Origin: Strongyloides papillosus
Taxonomy: Eukaryota; Nematoda; Chromadorea; Rhabditida; Strongyloididae
Direction of reading: 5' to 3'
Assembly (NCBI GenBank): GCA_005656395.1
Contig: SRSI01000004.1
Span: forward strand, 1,054,001 to 1,118,000
DNA length: 64,000 nucleotides
Positions 21,892-35,510 of this stretch are shown here, piece by piece. Every line of letters starts with the position of its first letter. Position 1 is the stretch's first letter. Made by a program: the position numbers and the translations under genes. Below the pieces are notes generated by a model. It worked only from the letters and a program-made list of their open reading frames with translations. It was not told the DNA's origin and made no database searches.

Positions 21892-23132
21892 GAAAAGCAA
21901 TAGGAAATTTATCAACTATTATGAAATATATTTGTTATTACTAGTGTTGTTAATATAAAATTTTATTAGGTTATTTGATGACTAAGAACAATATAACATT
22001 TAATGCATTATTATTAGAATTTTAAATATCTTTTTATGGGATTGATAAATCTAAAGAAATACATTTATTTTTTAAAATATTAATCATTATTTTAGATTTT
22101 AAAGAAGATCATTCTCAAATTTATTGTAAATTTATTTGGATAATTTGTAGGTTTTTATAAAATTTATTTTTTTGTTTACTGTACTAGGTATAATTATGAA
22201 GGATATCTTAATTTCTGGAAAAACTTGGTAACATCATCTGGACTTGTTTTTTAATAGACTAATAAATGGGAATTTTTCCGCTCAAACACTAGTGGATTTA
22301 TCATTCATTTTATATAAGTTATTTACATTTTTATTCATTTTATATACATTAATGGCTGTGTCTAACTGTGTTTTTATTATTTAAAAAGATTAGTTTGTCT
22401 TTTGATTTTGTGTCTTTATTTCCTGTTAGTCTTTTATTTGAAGAGCAAAAAGTTTGTTTCTTTTTTTAACTAATTTGTATTTGTGACGTAAAAGTTATTT
22501 TTAGTATTGATAGGTACAATACATCACAACAATAATATAGAATAAATTACATTTATTTTTCAGAACATTTATTCATCTTTAATTTTTATTGTTGTTTTTT
22601 CTTTACACATTGAAATCTTTTAATATAAATTCCACATAATTTTAATTAAAATTATACAATAACAATTTTTTTAACATCCTCGATTATAGCTCAGTCATCT
22701 GATTAATTGAGCAGCAAACTTTACATTCTTTTAATTTACATTATATATACATATAACATATTATATATTTCCTTCTTTTATTGCCTTCTTTTTTAAAATG
22801 ATAGAAATACTTTTAAATATTTTAACAAGTTTATTTATTTTCTAACAAATAATTTTTTTTACATTATACAATTTATTTAACAATAATCTTGTAGTATTTT
22901 ATACTATAAAAAAAATTTGTTTCTTTATCACTTAGATTTTATTTTCATGGTGATTGTTGTGATGATATATTGAAAGGAAAATCGAGTCATTTCTATTTGC
23001 ACTTTTAAGAGCTATTGTTAAGAGATCATATGTTTAACATTTCTTTCTTTTCAGATTGTTTATCACTAAGTGAAATTTGACGGTAATTAAATTATTTTTT
23101 TTTATCACAGACACATTTCAAAGACACTGATA
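21892..23132. other. AT-rich intergenic region before PPIP5K
   Basis: 1.24 kb holding the COX11 3' UTR and presumably the PPIP5K promoter. A TTTATCACAG acceptor-like site ends at about 23110, 23 nt before the PPIP5K ATG. A short tRNA-A-box-like string near 22687 has no matching B box and was not called. Confidence 0.5.
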
Positions 23133-26100
23133 ATGGAAGATTCATCAAAAGAAGTAAAATCTGAAGATAAAGAAGTTTTTTTTGAAGAGAAAAAATCTAG
23201 TAAAATGTCTGATCACCAATCGAAATTTAGTAGTTTTGAATTGGAGACAGAGGATGAAGAAGATCCACCAGAAAACTTTAGAAAAGTATGTTTTTATATT
23301 TAGTATATTTTTAAAATGCTTTTTTTTTATTTTTTTAAAGATTGTTATTGGGTTATGTGCAATGCATCGTAAAGCTAATAGTAAACCAATGAAAGCAATA
23401 ATGGCAAAAATGTTACAATACTATGGGAAATGGATTGAGTTTACTATTTTTCCAGAGGAAGTTATTTTAAATGAAAGTGTTGAAAAATGGCCTCTTTGTG
23501 ATTGTTTGATTAGTTTTCACTCAATGGATTTTCCTTTAAGTAAAGCAATGGAATATGAAAAATTGCGGAGGCCTTATGTCATTAATGATCTTCACAGACA
23601 ATTTGATTTAGTAAGTGCAAAATAAATAAATAAAAATTTTTATAAAAACTTTTTTTTTACAATTTTAGTTGGATAGAAGAAAAGTTTTTCGATGTTTAGA
23701 ACGTGCGAGAATTGATCATCCAAGATATGGTGTTATAATTAGAGATGAAAATGGTATTAGTGAAGCAAAGTTAGAAGAGTACAATGATCATATTGTTATA
23801 AATGGACAGGTTTTTAATAAACCATTTGTCGAGAAACCTATTTCAGCTGAAGATCATAATGTTTATATCTATTATCCAAGTTCAGTTGGTGGTGGAAGCC
23901 AAAGATTATTCAGAAAAATAAATGATCGAAGTTCAAGATATCATACTAGATCAACAGTTAGAAGAACAGGAAGTTATATTTATGAAGAATTTATTCCTGC
24001 TGATGGTACTGATGTAAAAGTATATGCTGTCGGTCCATATTATGCACATGCCGAAGCTCGAAAATGTCCTGGTTTGGATGGGAAAGTTGAACGTGATGCT
24101 GATGGAAAAGAAGTTAGGTACCCTGTTATTTTGAGTGCAAGAGAAAAAGTCATGGCAAGACAAGTTGTTTTGGCTTTTGGACAAACAGTTTGTGGATTTG
24201 ATCTTTTAAGAGCAAATGGTAAAAGTTATGTTTGTGATGTGAATGGATTTTCATTCGTAAAAACTTCAACAAAGTATTATGAAGACACTGCCAGAATATT
24301 AGGTAATACAATATTAAAAAGATTAACAGCTAGACTTAATATGAAGTGGACAATGCCACAACAAGAGGAGGATCCACCAATTGTAGCAACACCATCTGGA
24401 AAATTGATGGAACTCAGGTGTGTCCTAGCAGTAATTAGACATGGTGATCGAACACCCAAACAAAAAATGAAAATGCTTGTTACGGATCAAAGATTTTTTG
24501 ATCTTTTTAAACGTCATGATGGGTTACGTAAAAAAGAAATTAAAATGAAGAAACCTAATCAATTATCTGAAGTTTTAGATCTTACTAAAGTTATATGGAC
24601 GGAAGAAAAGGTATCTTTAAATTTTTTCATAATTATTCTAAAAGTATTATTTTAGAAACACTGCGAAGATTTGCGTGATGAAATAAAAACAGCAAATACA
24701 AATAATTGCAGTATAGATATAATAAAAGATCTCGAACGTCAGTTAGAGAAGTGTGAAAATTTAGTTAAAAAGTATGATCAAATGAGGACTGTTCTTGAAA
24801 TGTATGTTAATTTACTTTTTTCAAAAATAACGGTTGCCAAAGAATGCCTTAAAATACATCTAGAATACATAAAATTTAATGTTTCTGGAACGTTGTCAAA
24901 TTTTCAAATATCAAATCGCCTGAATTTTTTTTCTAATAACTACTGGATTTATGGTTAATTATGAAAATATTTTATTAAAATTAATTTAAAATTTAATTTT
25001 TTTTAAAGAAAATCACTAAGATATTTTATTTTGATACAGTGACATTTTTAATAATATATTTATTATATATCTTAAAGAAGTAATTAAAGTTTAATAACTT
25101 TTATTGATAATTATCATAGTTATTTTATGATAGAAAGTTTAGGCGATTTGATGTTTGGTAAAAAAAGATATTATAATATAAATATAATAATTCTATATTT
25201 TAGGTATGGTCATTTTTCTGGAATTAATAGAAAAGTCCAAATGAAGTATGTGAAACCAAAAGCATCAAGTGTTAAAGTTTCTGATGATTCCGAAGATTCC
25301 TTGTCAGTTGATAGAACTCAACCTACATTATTATTAATTCTTAAATGGGGTGGAGAGTTAACAACAGCTGGTGTTTTACAAGCTGAAGCATTAGGAAAAC
25401 TTTTTCGTACATTATATCCAGGAATTCGTCGGACTGATGGGAAAGATTGTCCTGAAGATACTCAAGGGTTAGGATTTCTAAGACTACACAGTACTTATAG
25501 ACATGATCTAAAAATATATGCATCAGATGAAGGTCGTGTACAAAGTACAGCTGCTGCATTTGCTAAAGGATTACTAGCACTAGAAGGTGAATTAACACCA
25601 ATTATGATGCAAATGGTAAAAAGTTCAAATACAGATGGATTATTAAATGATGATTTTAATGCTAGAGAATTTCAAAATGAATTAAAAGGATACCTTCATT
25701 CTATTCTCCAAGTAGATAGAGATTTTACTCAAGAAGATTATGAAAAATTAAATCCAAATAATTTGAGAAGTATTAACCATGCAATGGAATTTATTAAAAA
25801 TCCTTTTAAAATGTGTGTTGAGATATCTGGATATGTGGAAAGAATGTGTAATATTATAAAATCTAATAAACTTAGAAATCCAACAAAATCATTATATTTA
25901 AATGAAAGTTGGAATTTAGCTGAAAGAAGATGGGGAAAAGAATTAACAGAATTTAGAAAAATTAATAAAGAAGGTGGTATTGAATTTGATATTTCTAAAA
26001 TTCCAGATATTTATGATAATATTAAATATGATATGGAGCATAATCCTGATTTATGTGTGAATAATGAAGGTGAATTTGAGAGAATGTATTTATGTGTTAA

Positions 26101-28015
26101 AAATATGGCTGATATTGTTGTACCACAAGAGTATGGTATAAGTGAAGAAAGTAAAATTAAAATAGGTCAAAGAATATGTAGTCCATTAGCAGCAAAATTA
26201 AGAAATGATCTAATTAGATGTACAGAAAGTATTGATGATGAAGAGACACAAACAAGATTAGATCCAAGAGCTAGTGAAGGTATTGCAACACCAATGAGGC
26301 ATGTAAGAACAAGATTGTATTTTACCAGTGAAAGTCATATTCATACCTTAATGAATCTTATAAGATATGGTGGTTTTATGCCTGCTGATGATAAAAAATG
26401 GCAAAGAGCAATGAATTTTTTAAGTGGTGTTACAGAATTTAATTATATGACACAAATTGTTATGATGGTATATGAAGATAGTCGTAGTGATAGTGATAAA
26501 AGTGATAAAGATAGATTTCATATTGAACTTTTATTTAGTCCCGGGTTATATCCATGTTTTCAGACAGAGAAAGAAAGAATATATGAAAAAAGAATGAATG
26601 CAAAAGGTAAAAAACAACAATCATTTAATAAGAAAGAAGGCAGAAATTCAGAGTCATATGATTATGCTTCAGATGGTGGTGGTAGTGATTTGTCTAAAAA
26701 GAAAAGTTGTACTACACCAATCCCATTTATTGATGATGATGATTATCAAGATTCAAATAAATATGATGATAAAGATTCAATGACTAGTTCAATAAATAAT
26801 ACAACACTATCTTCTGTCAAAACATCAAAAACAAATTTATCGGAGAAGGCCGATGAAAAGGTGGATGAACATGATAATGATGACGGTCTCGAAGTTAACT
26901 CGGTTAATTTAGTTGTGTTATCAGAAGTTGATAGTAAACCATATAGTAGTGATGAATTATCCAAACATTCCACATCAGCTAGAAGTTCAAAACGTCTTAA
27001 AAGAAGTGATAAATCAGAAAGTAGTACTTGTGATGATAGTAGAGATTCTAACAATGATGATGTCTTTGATGACAATGAAAGTGTTGATGATGAAGAAAGT
27101 CAAGATACTTTAGGAACATCCAAAAAATCTATTATTTCATTAGGTGATTTACATCGTAGTAGAATAATGAAATCAATGAGTGATAAAGGATGTGATTTAT
27201 CGGTTCATATTAAAAAAGAATTAAGTGAAAAAGGATATGAATTTGCTTCATTTGATAGTAATAATGAGGAGATTAATGATGATACACCTATTATAAATTT
27301 TGATGAATCACAATCTACTGTTGGTAGTGGAAGAGGTAAGTGGGTTAAAGAATTATTAGCTGATACAAGAAAAGCTCTTGAAAACCTTCAAAAAAATGGT
27401 TCAACTGGTACTATTACAGAAGAAAAAAAAGAGGAGAATAAAGATTCTATATCAATTGCTGAGGGATTAGATCTATTTAAAAATAAAGATTCTAATTCTA
27501 ATGGAGCATCAGAAGATGATAATTTATCACAGTCCAGTCGTCGTGGTAGATTTCCTTATAAATTTAAACATCATACAGTTAATCTATTTGCTGGTTCAAA
27601 ATGTGTTGATAATAGATTAATTAGTAATGCTGTATTACATGGAAAAATGAATGGGTTGAATAAAGAAAATCCATCAAATAATCCAGCAGTATTAAGTACA
27701 GCAGTAATAGCTCGCAGTAATAGTGCACCGAGATTACAAACATTTAAAGAATCAGAATCAATTAAAATGCAAGATATTAGGAGATTTTGGCCACCATTAA
27801 GATCACTTGAAACGCTACATGATAGTGTTGCATATAGACAAATGAAAGATTTTTTAGATCGTATTATTAATAATATTACTCCACCAATGACACCAGCATT
27901 AAATTATAACTTACAAAATATCGGTGATAGTACTTTAATGGAGTATAAAGATATTAAAAATAGAATGAGCTTGGAATCATTATTTATCAATGACTACCAA
28001 GATGAATTAAAATAA
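23133..28015 (+). CDS. PPIP5K: Diphosphoinositol pentakisphosphate kinase (PPIP5K/VIP1)
   Basis: Five exons by eye: 23133-23285, 23341-23610, 23669-24610, 24656-24801 and 25204-28015; 1440 aa. Phases join without stops. The N-terminal half is the ATP-grasp inositol-pyrophosphate kinase: [16 protein letters not shown], the [10 protein letters not shown] region, and the metal site [10 protein letters not shown]. The second half is the histidine-acid-phosphatase-like domain, with [13 protein letters not shown] near 24436-24474, [12 protein letters not shown] across the last junction, and SESHIHTLM near 26330. The kinase half makes InsP7/InsP8 and the phosphatase half opposes it. The C-terminal ~450 residues (from about 26500) are a Ser/Asp/Lys-rich, probably disordered tail. 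Introns are 44-58 bp except the last (24802-25203, 402 bp). Close orthologue: C. elegans F46F11.1. Confidence 0.95.
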
Positions 28016-31000
28016 TTAATTTTTTTTAATTTTTAATAACTTTATTAATATTTTGATATTTTAACTGATATTTTTTATGATTGTATTATTATAAAGTGTT
28101 CTTAATTCATGCAATGTTTCTTTACTGTTTATCATACTAACAATTTTATAAATTAACTCTATTTAATTAATATTTATATATGATAAGAAAAACATAAATT
28201 ATTAACGTAAATTGATAAGTAAACAAAGGAAAAAAACAAAAAAGTTATAGATTAGTTAAAAATATTTATAAATAATTTCCCAGCATTGAAATAGAGAATT
28301 TTTTCAAAGAAATGATATAAGCAATTATCTTTAAGTCTCTTCTATCAATTTACACTCATTAGTGAACCTTAATAAGAAAAGACTAATTTTATTTATAGTT
28401 ACCCTATTGAAGCACATAAAAACGATTTAATCATATTTGGAATGGCTAAAATTTATTTAACAATTTGTATTAAAAAATAGTATTTAAGTATTAAGTGATG
28501 TTTTTATTTAAAAGAAAAAATCATTTATTTTATAAAAAGATTACTTTTTCATATAAATTTTTTTTATAAGAATTGCTAATAATCATAATTTTATATTGTT
28601 AAAAAAATATAATAATTTTATAATGAGTATAGTGATATGAAATGAAAAAATAATTATTTTATTTGTAAGAATAAGATAAAATCTTTTAAAATTATAATAG
28701 AACTAAAAATATAAACATTTTTATTACTTTAATTTTCTATTAAAGAATTATTGAAAAGCTTTTTGTGTAATGGATAAAACATTTTAAATTTTTATTTGAT
28801 TTTGATTTTTATAAAAGATAATAATATTTTATGTTATTTGACTTTTAAATTATTTATTATATCAGTTACAATTGAAAAAGTATAAAATGTTAGATTTATT
28901 GGTTAAATTAACCTTCTAGAGCATCTCTATTTTTATAATTTTGCTCATCATCTTCATACTTCAAGTTGTTTTGCAATGAAGGTTATATACGTCATATTGT
29001 TACTTATTCACAATAATTAATTTTTTTTTCTTTTAAAATTTCCTCTAACAATCATTTGTATTCTATTTTAAATAATTTTAAAGTTTTTGGTAGAAATATT
29101 GCCTTATTAACTTCCAACAGCTCACTATTTTTATTTAAAACACTTTTTTTTTTAAATTATAATGGTTAAGTATAGTGCTAAAAAGTTAATGACAAAACCT
29201 TAATCACTTTTTAACATTTAAAATAAAAGATATTTTAGAATAAAGTTAGTGTACATTTTTTTATTTATAAAAAAATCAAATCAATTATTTTGATATTATT
29301 AAATATTTAATGGTAATTCTGAAAATTATATTTTGGAAATAAAAAAAATAATAAATTTTAAAAGTTTATATTTTTTATTGTTAAAAATTATCATATTTTG
29401 TTCTAATAAATAATACATCTGTAACATTTTGTATTATAATATTAAAAATAAATTACAAAATGTGAAAAAAGTTTTGTATAAATTTTTATTTTAATGATTA
29501 AATTCAAAATATTAATGTCCACTTCAAATTTTTCTACTGAAATTGATCATCCTATAATTTCGTTCACTTATTTATAACTCTTCTTAAAGTAGGAATGTTT
29601 GTTATAGATATACTATCTTTTTGACATCTATCTAAATTTTAAATACTCAAATAATACATTAACATAAGCAAAAAGATTCTTATATAAATGTTATAATATT
29701 TCTGTTATTCTAGAAAAAAAAGTAAACATAATATCTTTTGTTTTTTAGATAACGATCACTACTTTTCTGTAACCTTATATAATTAATGATAAAAAATTTT
29801 CTAATTTAAATATATTTTTAAATTTAAAATTTAATGAAATGTAGATTGAACAAACAGTCAAAAGACTTATTCGTAATTAATTTTATTCAACTTTTTGATT
29901 AACTTTTTACATTTTCCCTCACTATTTAATACTATTTTAATTAATTTTACTTCTCCTCTACTTATATTTCAATAAATTGCGAATTTATCCACATAATTAA
30001 AGAGAATAATATTTTTTTTAATTAATCACCAATCAAAAATATTATCATCTATTCAACTTTAAATATAATAATTGTAAAAATTATCCATCATTATAATGAG
30101 TTTATTTTACAATTTTCTTTTATTTACTTGCTAAAATTTGATGATAGTTAAAAAAATTGTTTACAAATCATGCTTTACTTTTTGTTGTACTTATTTATTA
30201 AATATTACATTGTTTTATTAATATCACGATTTTATTTATTAATAAATAGTAAGTCAATTTTAAAGTTACTGCGTATTTCTTTTGATCTGTAACACAGGTT
30301 TAGCTTTTATCAATATCACTATATATCCAATATATTACATAAGCTTTAAAAAGCTTTTTATCATTTAAAGTTAGAATATACATTTACCTTTTTGTATAGT
30401 ATATATTTTTTTCAATATTATTCTAACATCATAATATGTTATAGTAAAAATGTATCTCAATTATTTATTATTTTAGATATTTACAATTGTTTAATTTTTT
30501 ACATAAATATTATAATAAATAATAAAAGCTTTTTTTTTAATAAGAGACTTTGTTAAAAAAAACAATGGAATAATAATAAATAAGTATAATGATAATTATA
30601 CGTTCTTTTAAAATATAATAAAAATCATCACTCAAATTCTTAATCATTTCACTTCAACTTTATATTTATATATATCAATAATTCAAGTATCATTATTAAA
30701 TATGCAGTTCTATTACCTCATAATTAATCTAAAATCACTTTACCTTCTAACAAATTTTTATTTACCTTACTATTTCCAATTTCTATAAATATATTTCAAC
30801 TATAATAACGAATTTTATAATTGTAAACAAATTTTTTATAAAAGTTATAAAAAAAATCTTTAGTTGGAAGTAAAGTAGAAGATATATCCTTATGTTACAA
30901 TATTAAAATCAATCATTAAATTATACCTTTTATTTTTTATTAATGTGGCACTCTCCTCAATTTTATATACATTATCATAAAATGTTACATCATTCCTTCA

Positions 31001-31427
31001 TTTTTATTTTAAATATGTATATATAACTATATCAATATGTATACTAATATACATAATATCTTAACTTATAATCATCTTCATTACCAACATTTTTCATACA
31101 TCAACTGTGTTGTTATATAAAGAATAATGCCACCAAAGTATATATTGAAAGAAGATAAGATTGATCCCTTTTTGTTAAGCTAGACTTACTTCTATCTATT
31201 TTCATTCTGTCATCACATATCAATGTTGAAATGTGGTGATTTATTAAAGTGAATAATGATAAATAGCTTTCAGGAGTGATTGTCACTATCATTAGTCTGT
31301 TCACTGCTTGATATTATATTATTTTATATAAAAATATGTATTATTTCAATTGAATATATCCTTTTCAAAAATATACTTAAATTTTTTTATTTATTTATAA
31401 TTAAAGGTTTTTTTTTAGATCAATGCG
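28016..31427. other. 3.4 kb AT-rich gene desert
   Basis: The longest gene-free stretch in the window. It is dominated by A/T runs, with no ORF of protein-like composition, no tRNA-like boxes and no obvious tandem repeat. It lies between the PPIP5K stop and the PIM kinase start. A ...TTTTTTTAG acceptor at about 31418 just precedes the kinase ATG, so part may be a long promoter, outron or 5' UTR intron of that gene. Confidence 0.5.
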
Positions 31428-34027
31428 ATGCTTAAGAAGAAGTTTCATAATTGGTCTATGAAACTGACATATCATTTTAGTTGCCTTCACCCGCAAGGTA
31501 TTATAATTTTTTCTCTTTTTCATAGAATTTATTTTATTTACAATATTTTAGAACATAGCTTAAAGTGCTTTCGATCACAATATAAATTATTAGAGGAGAT
31601 TGGAAGAGGTGGATTTGGAATTGTTTATAAAGCAGTAAGATTATCTGATAGTTCTCCTGTTGCAGTAAAATACATACTACATCAACATGTTAGAGATTGG
31701 AAAGTTGTAAGATCGTTATTTTTTAGATTAAATTTAATGATTATAATAAAAAAATTTAGGTTGATAAACAAATGATACCATCAGAAGCTGCACATCTTCA
31801 AGCAATATGTGGTATGCCAGGAATCATTAAAATTATAGATTGGTTTGCTAATTCAAAAGGTTTTCTTATTGTAATGGAAAGACCAGAAAATTGTATGGAT
31901 TTATTTGATGTAATCTCTGGGTATGGGAGATTGGATGAACCTATGGCAAGGTTAATTTTTAAACAAGTTATAGAAGCTACATATCAGTTATACACAAAAC
32001 ATTCTCTTGTTCATAGAGATATTAAAGATGAAAATTTAATATTAGATATGGATTCTGGTGAAGTTAAAATGGTTGATTTTGGTGCAGCTGATTATTTAGA
32101 GTCAGCTAAAAATAAAGGGTTTCAAGGAACAAAATCATATTGTCCTCCAGAATGGTTTAAAAAGAAATTATATTTACCAATGGAATCAACTTGTTGGAGT
32201 TTAGGGGTTTTACTATATCTTATTGTTACGGGTTTATTACCATTTAAAAATGAAATACAAATATGTGTAGGGAAAATAACATTTCCAGAAGGAATATCTA
32301 AAGAGTGTCAACATTTAATAAGACGATTATTATGTATATCACCAGAAGGGAGAGCAGATTTAAAAGAAGTTTTAAATCATGCATGGATGCAAATAAAAGT
32401 AGAAAAATTAAAACAACCTTTTCAATTGGAGTTAAGAAGGAGATCAGTAAAAAAAAGAAGTAGAAGAAGGAGAGGAGAAAGTGTTTTTGACGGAGTTTCT
32501 GATGATGATGAAGATATGGAATGTATGCATAGAAGATTTAAGAAAAATTCTGAAGAGTCAGTTGCTAAGGCTCTTGATATACCACATGAAGTAATTTTAG
32601 CTGCAGAAGCTAGAAGAAAAAGTTTACAATGTGGTGGTGTTAATTCAACTCAACATAATAATAAAAATGATCATAAATATTATTCAAGTGAAATGCTCAA
32701 TAAAAATAAAAGTACTTTACCTCCATATGGTTCATCATCGAAACCACCTATATCAGTAGAAGGAAAAGATGAGTCAGGTAAATTACCAAAAACAATTACA
32801 AATTCATATTATAATGGATTATCAGCCGAAGAAAGACGAAGAACATTTAAAAACAAAGGTCGTTCTAAGGTTGATCATATGCGTTCTTATCCTCTGTCAA
32901 TAGAAACAGGTGACATAACAACACAATCCCAAGATATTTTTGCATCTGCTGATGATAATTTTCCTGTTTCTTTCCCTAAAAATGTTTATAATCGTTCATA
33001 TTCATCATCAATAAGATCTCGAGAAAAAACAACTTTAATGGATGATAAAATACATTTTTCTACTTTATCCAAACTTAATAGTTCATTTGAAACAGCAATT
33101 GAAGATGATGCTAATTCAGTAACATTATCATCAACATTCACTTTTTATTCAGCTAAAGAGGAACAATCTGATGATCTTAATTATTCTCAATTAGGAAATG
33201 AAGGAAATTTATGTACATTTTCAAATGTTGATGATATATTTAAATATGATAATGATGTATTTGTCAAGAAACAAGAGGGTAATACAAATTTAATGGCTTC
33301 TACTATACATTCTAATAAACATTTCCCTTCAACTTCATCTATAGCATCAGTCTCAACAACATTAATGATGAAAAATAGTGAAATTAAAACTAGCGTTGAT
33401 TGTACTTCTGATAGTGATTATGAAGGTGATGATTTAAGTTTCCAGTCACAAGAAGATGATACTTTCCATACTTCTGGTATAGTTAAACGCCTCAGTTCAA
33501 GATCATTAAATAAAAAGTCATTTAAAAAAGATGATAAAGATAGGAAATATTCAATGGGAAATTTACAAGATTATAGGATTTCTCTTTTAAAAAATTCAAA
33601 ATCGAAAAATTTAAATAGTGAACAAATATTACAAAATAATGGAACTAATTATAACAAAAACTCAAAAAGTAACCAACGACGATTTTCTTCATCGACTGAT
33701 TATTATAATAGTCTGCCAACAAGTGGTAATTTGTTATCACCATCTCCATCAAAACTGTCATCATCTTCAGGTGAGGTTGTTAAAGAAAATGCCAAAAAAA
33801 CATTTTCATATTTTACACAAGATTCTAGTGAAATGCCTTGTCAAAGTATATTAAAACTTAACAATAAAGACGAAGAAAGCAGTCATAATATTAATAGACA
33901 ACAATCATCATATAGATATCAGAGAGAAATTTCTCCACTTCGTTTTCCATTGGCAGTTTTTGATGTTAATCAAGTTTTAAAAAGTACAGAAACTAAAAAT
34001 AACAGTATTACAACTGATATTTATTAA
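31428..34027 (+). CDS. PIM: PIM-family Ser/Thr kinase with long C-terminal tail
   Basis: Exons 31428-31497, 31552-31706 and 31760-34027; 830 aa. The catalytic domain has IGRGGFGIVYKA, VAVKYI (Lys), HRDIKDEN and DFGAAD. It also has PIM-specific segments: MPGIIKIIDWF, IVMERPENCMDLFD as hinge, and GYGRLDEPMARLIFKQV. C. elegans relatives are prk-1 and prk-2. Unlike mammalian PIM kinases, which are little more than the domain, it has a ~540-residue tail rich in Ser, Asn and Lys, with a basic RRRSVKKRSRRRRG patch right after the domain. This suggests localisation or regulatory functions. An ATG five bases upstream (31423) is out of frame and stops after 12 codons. Confidence 0.9.
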
Positions 34028-34361
34028 AAAATATCCAACTTTTTCATCATTTTATAATTATACTTTCAACAGTTTTTAAATGCCTTTGGGTAATATTTTA
34101 CCTTTTAATTTGTCATTTTTAAATAACACATATTATTAACAAATTTAATAATTTTATTTCTTTATTGGAAAAAAAATTTTAAATAAAAATCTGTTTTAAC
34201 AAATTTATGAATAATGATTATTTAATGGAATCAAAAAATTTTATTGTAAAATATTTAAATTTTTAAAAAATTTACTAAAATATAGATTTATAATAAAATT
34301 TTAATTATTTTTATACATTAAAAAATAATGAAGAATTTATATTCCTTTCTGAGATATCAAG
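34028..34361. other. Short AT-rich spacer between two kinases
   Basis: 334 bp, A/T-rich, presumably 3' UTR and promoter. Nothing else seen. Confidence 0.45.
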
Positions 34362-35510
34362 ATGGAGAATAATAATATTGAAGTTCAACTAATTCTCAAT
34401 AACCCTGGCACTCAAGGTATGTTAGAAATTAGTCCATTAAATGGAAAATATAAACTAAACGATGTATTTAATGATGAAATTATTTCTAATGCATATAAAG
34501 GAATAGTCTTGCAAAATAATAAAGATGTTATAATTAAATTTATTTCTAAAGAAAGCTATGGTGTAATTCAGGATATTTTACAGTCAACTAAAAAATTTGT
34601 ATCATTAAATAGTCTACTTATTGATATATATGAGGCAAATTTTTTTAATGAGTCAAAATTTTATTATTTAGCAATGGATGGTTCAAAGAAAAATTTGCAA
34701 GAATTGGTTGATTCACCTAAACAAATTCCATTTTTAGCAGTTCATTGTATTGCTATCAAAATGCTTTTAGCTATTGAATTTTTACATTTGCAAGGTTTTA
34801 TTCACGATAATATACAAATGTCCTCCTTTTGGATATCTAATTATGATGGAGGACAATTTCCACGAAATATTAGTGTTATTCTTGGAGATTATGAACTGTC
34901 ATATAGAAAAGATATTGAAAAATTTGTACAAAGGGATATGTGTCAAGATTTAAATTTAAAAACAATATACACAAAAAGATCAGTGACATTCTCAAAAAAT
35001 CCTATATATTGTTCATTAAGTCACCATAAAGGTAAAAAAAGTTCTATGAAAAGTGATTTAGAAAGTTGGTATTATATATTTATTCATTTGCTTGAGAATG
35101 ATCTTCCATGGAAAAATATATATTATGATGATTACTATATTGAGTGTCAAAAAGAAGCCATAAGAAAACCAGATTATTATTTTTTTTCAAATACACATGA
35201 AAGATTAGCACAATGTATAGTTGCTATTGATAATTTTAAAGAAAATGAGATACCTAATTATAAATTATTTCGTGGTAAAATTTTAAGAGTTATAAGAAAT
35301 TTTAATGCAAATAAAAGTGTTACTCCTCAGTATTCAGAAAAAACACCGTATATACTTGAAGCAGAAAAGTATCATTATAATCAAGAGGTTACTAAGGCAA
35401 AACAAAGTAATAAGAGTGTAAGTAAATCAATTTCACAGGATACGTCAAATATTAGTAAAGAAAAAACTAAAAAAGGTCTTTTTTCTATTTTATTTTGTAA
35501 AAATAAGTAA
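34362..35510 (+). CDS. CK1/TTBK-like pseudokinase
   Basis: Single exon, 382 aa. The overall layout is that of CK1/TTBK-like kinases: a lobe-1 Lys in VIIKFI, helix-E-like IKMLLAIEFLHLQGFIH, and a late LESWYYIFIHLLENDLPW resembling the DxWSLxY..LxxGxLPW segment. The catalytic motifs are altered: the HRD site reads HDN (IHDNIQMSSF), DFG reads GDY (LGDYELSY), and the glycine loop is not recognisable. It is therefore probably catalytically dead, perhaps a scaffold or decoy. The intact frame and basic C-terminal extension argue against simple decay. A tandem origin with the active kinase at 15661 is possible but not shown. Confidence 0.75.
   Translation: MENNNIEVQLILNNPGTQGMLEISPLNGKYKLNDVFNDEIISNAYKGIVLQNNKDVIIKFISKESYGVIQDILQSTKKFVSLNSLLIDIYEANFFNESKFYYLAMDGSKKNLQELVDSPKQIPFLAVHCIAIKMLLAIEFLHLQGFIHDNIQMSSFWISNYDGGQFPRNISVILGDYELSYRKDIEKFVQRDMCQDLNLKTIYTKRSVTFSKNPIYCSLSHHKGKKSSMKSDLESWYYIFIHLLENDLPWKNIYYDDYYIECQKEAIRKPDYYFFSNTHERLAQCIVAIDNFKENEIPNYKLFRGKILRVIRNFNANKSVTPQYSEKTPYILEAEKYHYNQEVTKAKQSNKSVSKSISQDTSNISKEKTKKGLFSILFCKNK

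Noticed and set aside
22687..22720. String resembling a tRNA A box (TAGCTCAGT... then GAGC)
   Set aside because: No B box (GGTTCGANTCC) follows within tRNA distance and no acceptor stem can be formed.
23182..23285. Alternative PPIP5K start in another frame
   Set aside because: It reads through the first intron; the ATG at 23133 gives an acidic N-terminus that joins the conserved [11 protein letters not shown] in frame.
26746..27075. 109-codon Ser/Leu-rich minus-strand ORF within PPIP5K
   Set aside because: Shadow of the Ser/Asp-rich coding repeat of PPIP5K; no start context or splice support.
28909..28986. Inverted 8-mer TAACCTTC / GAAGGTTA about 60 bp apart
   Set aside because: Too short for the spacing and the intervening sequence does not extend the stem; likely chance.
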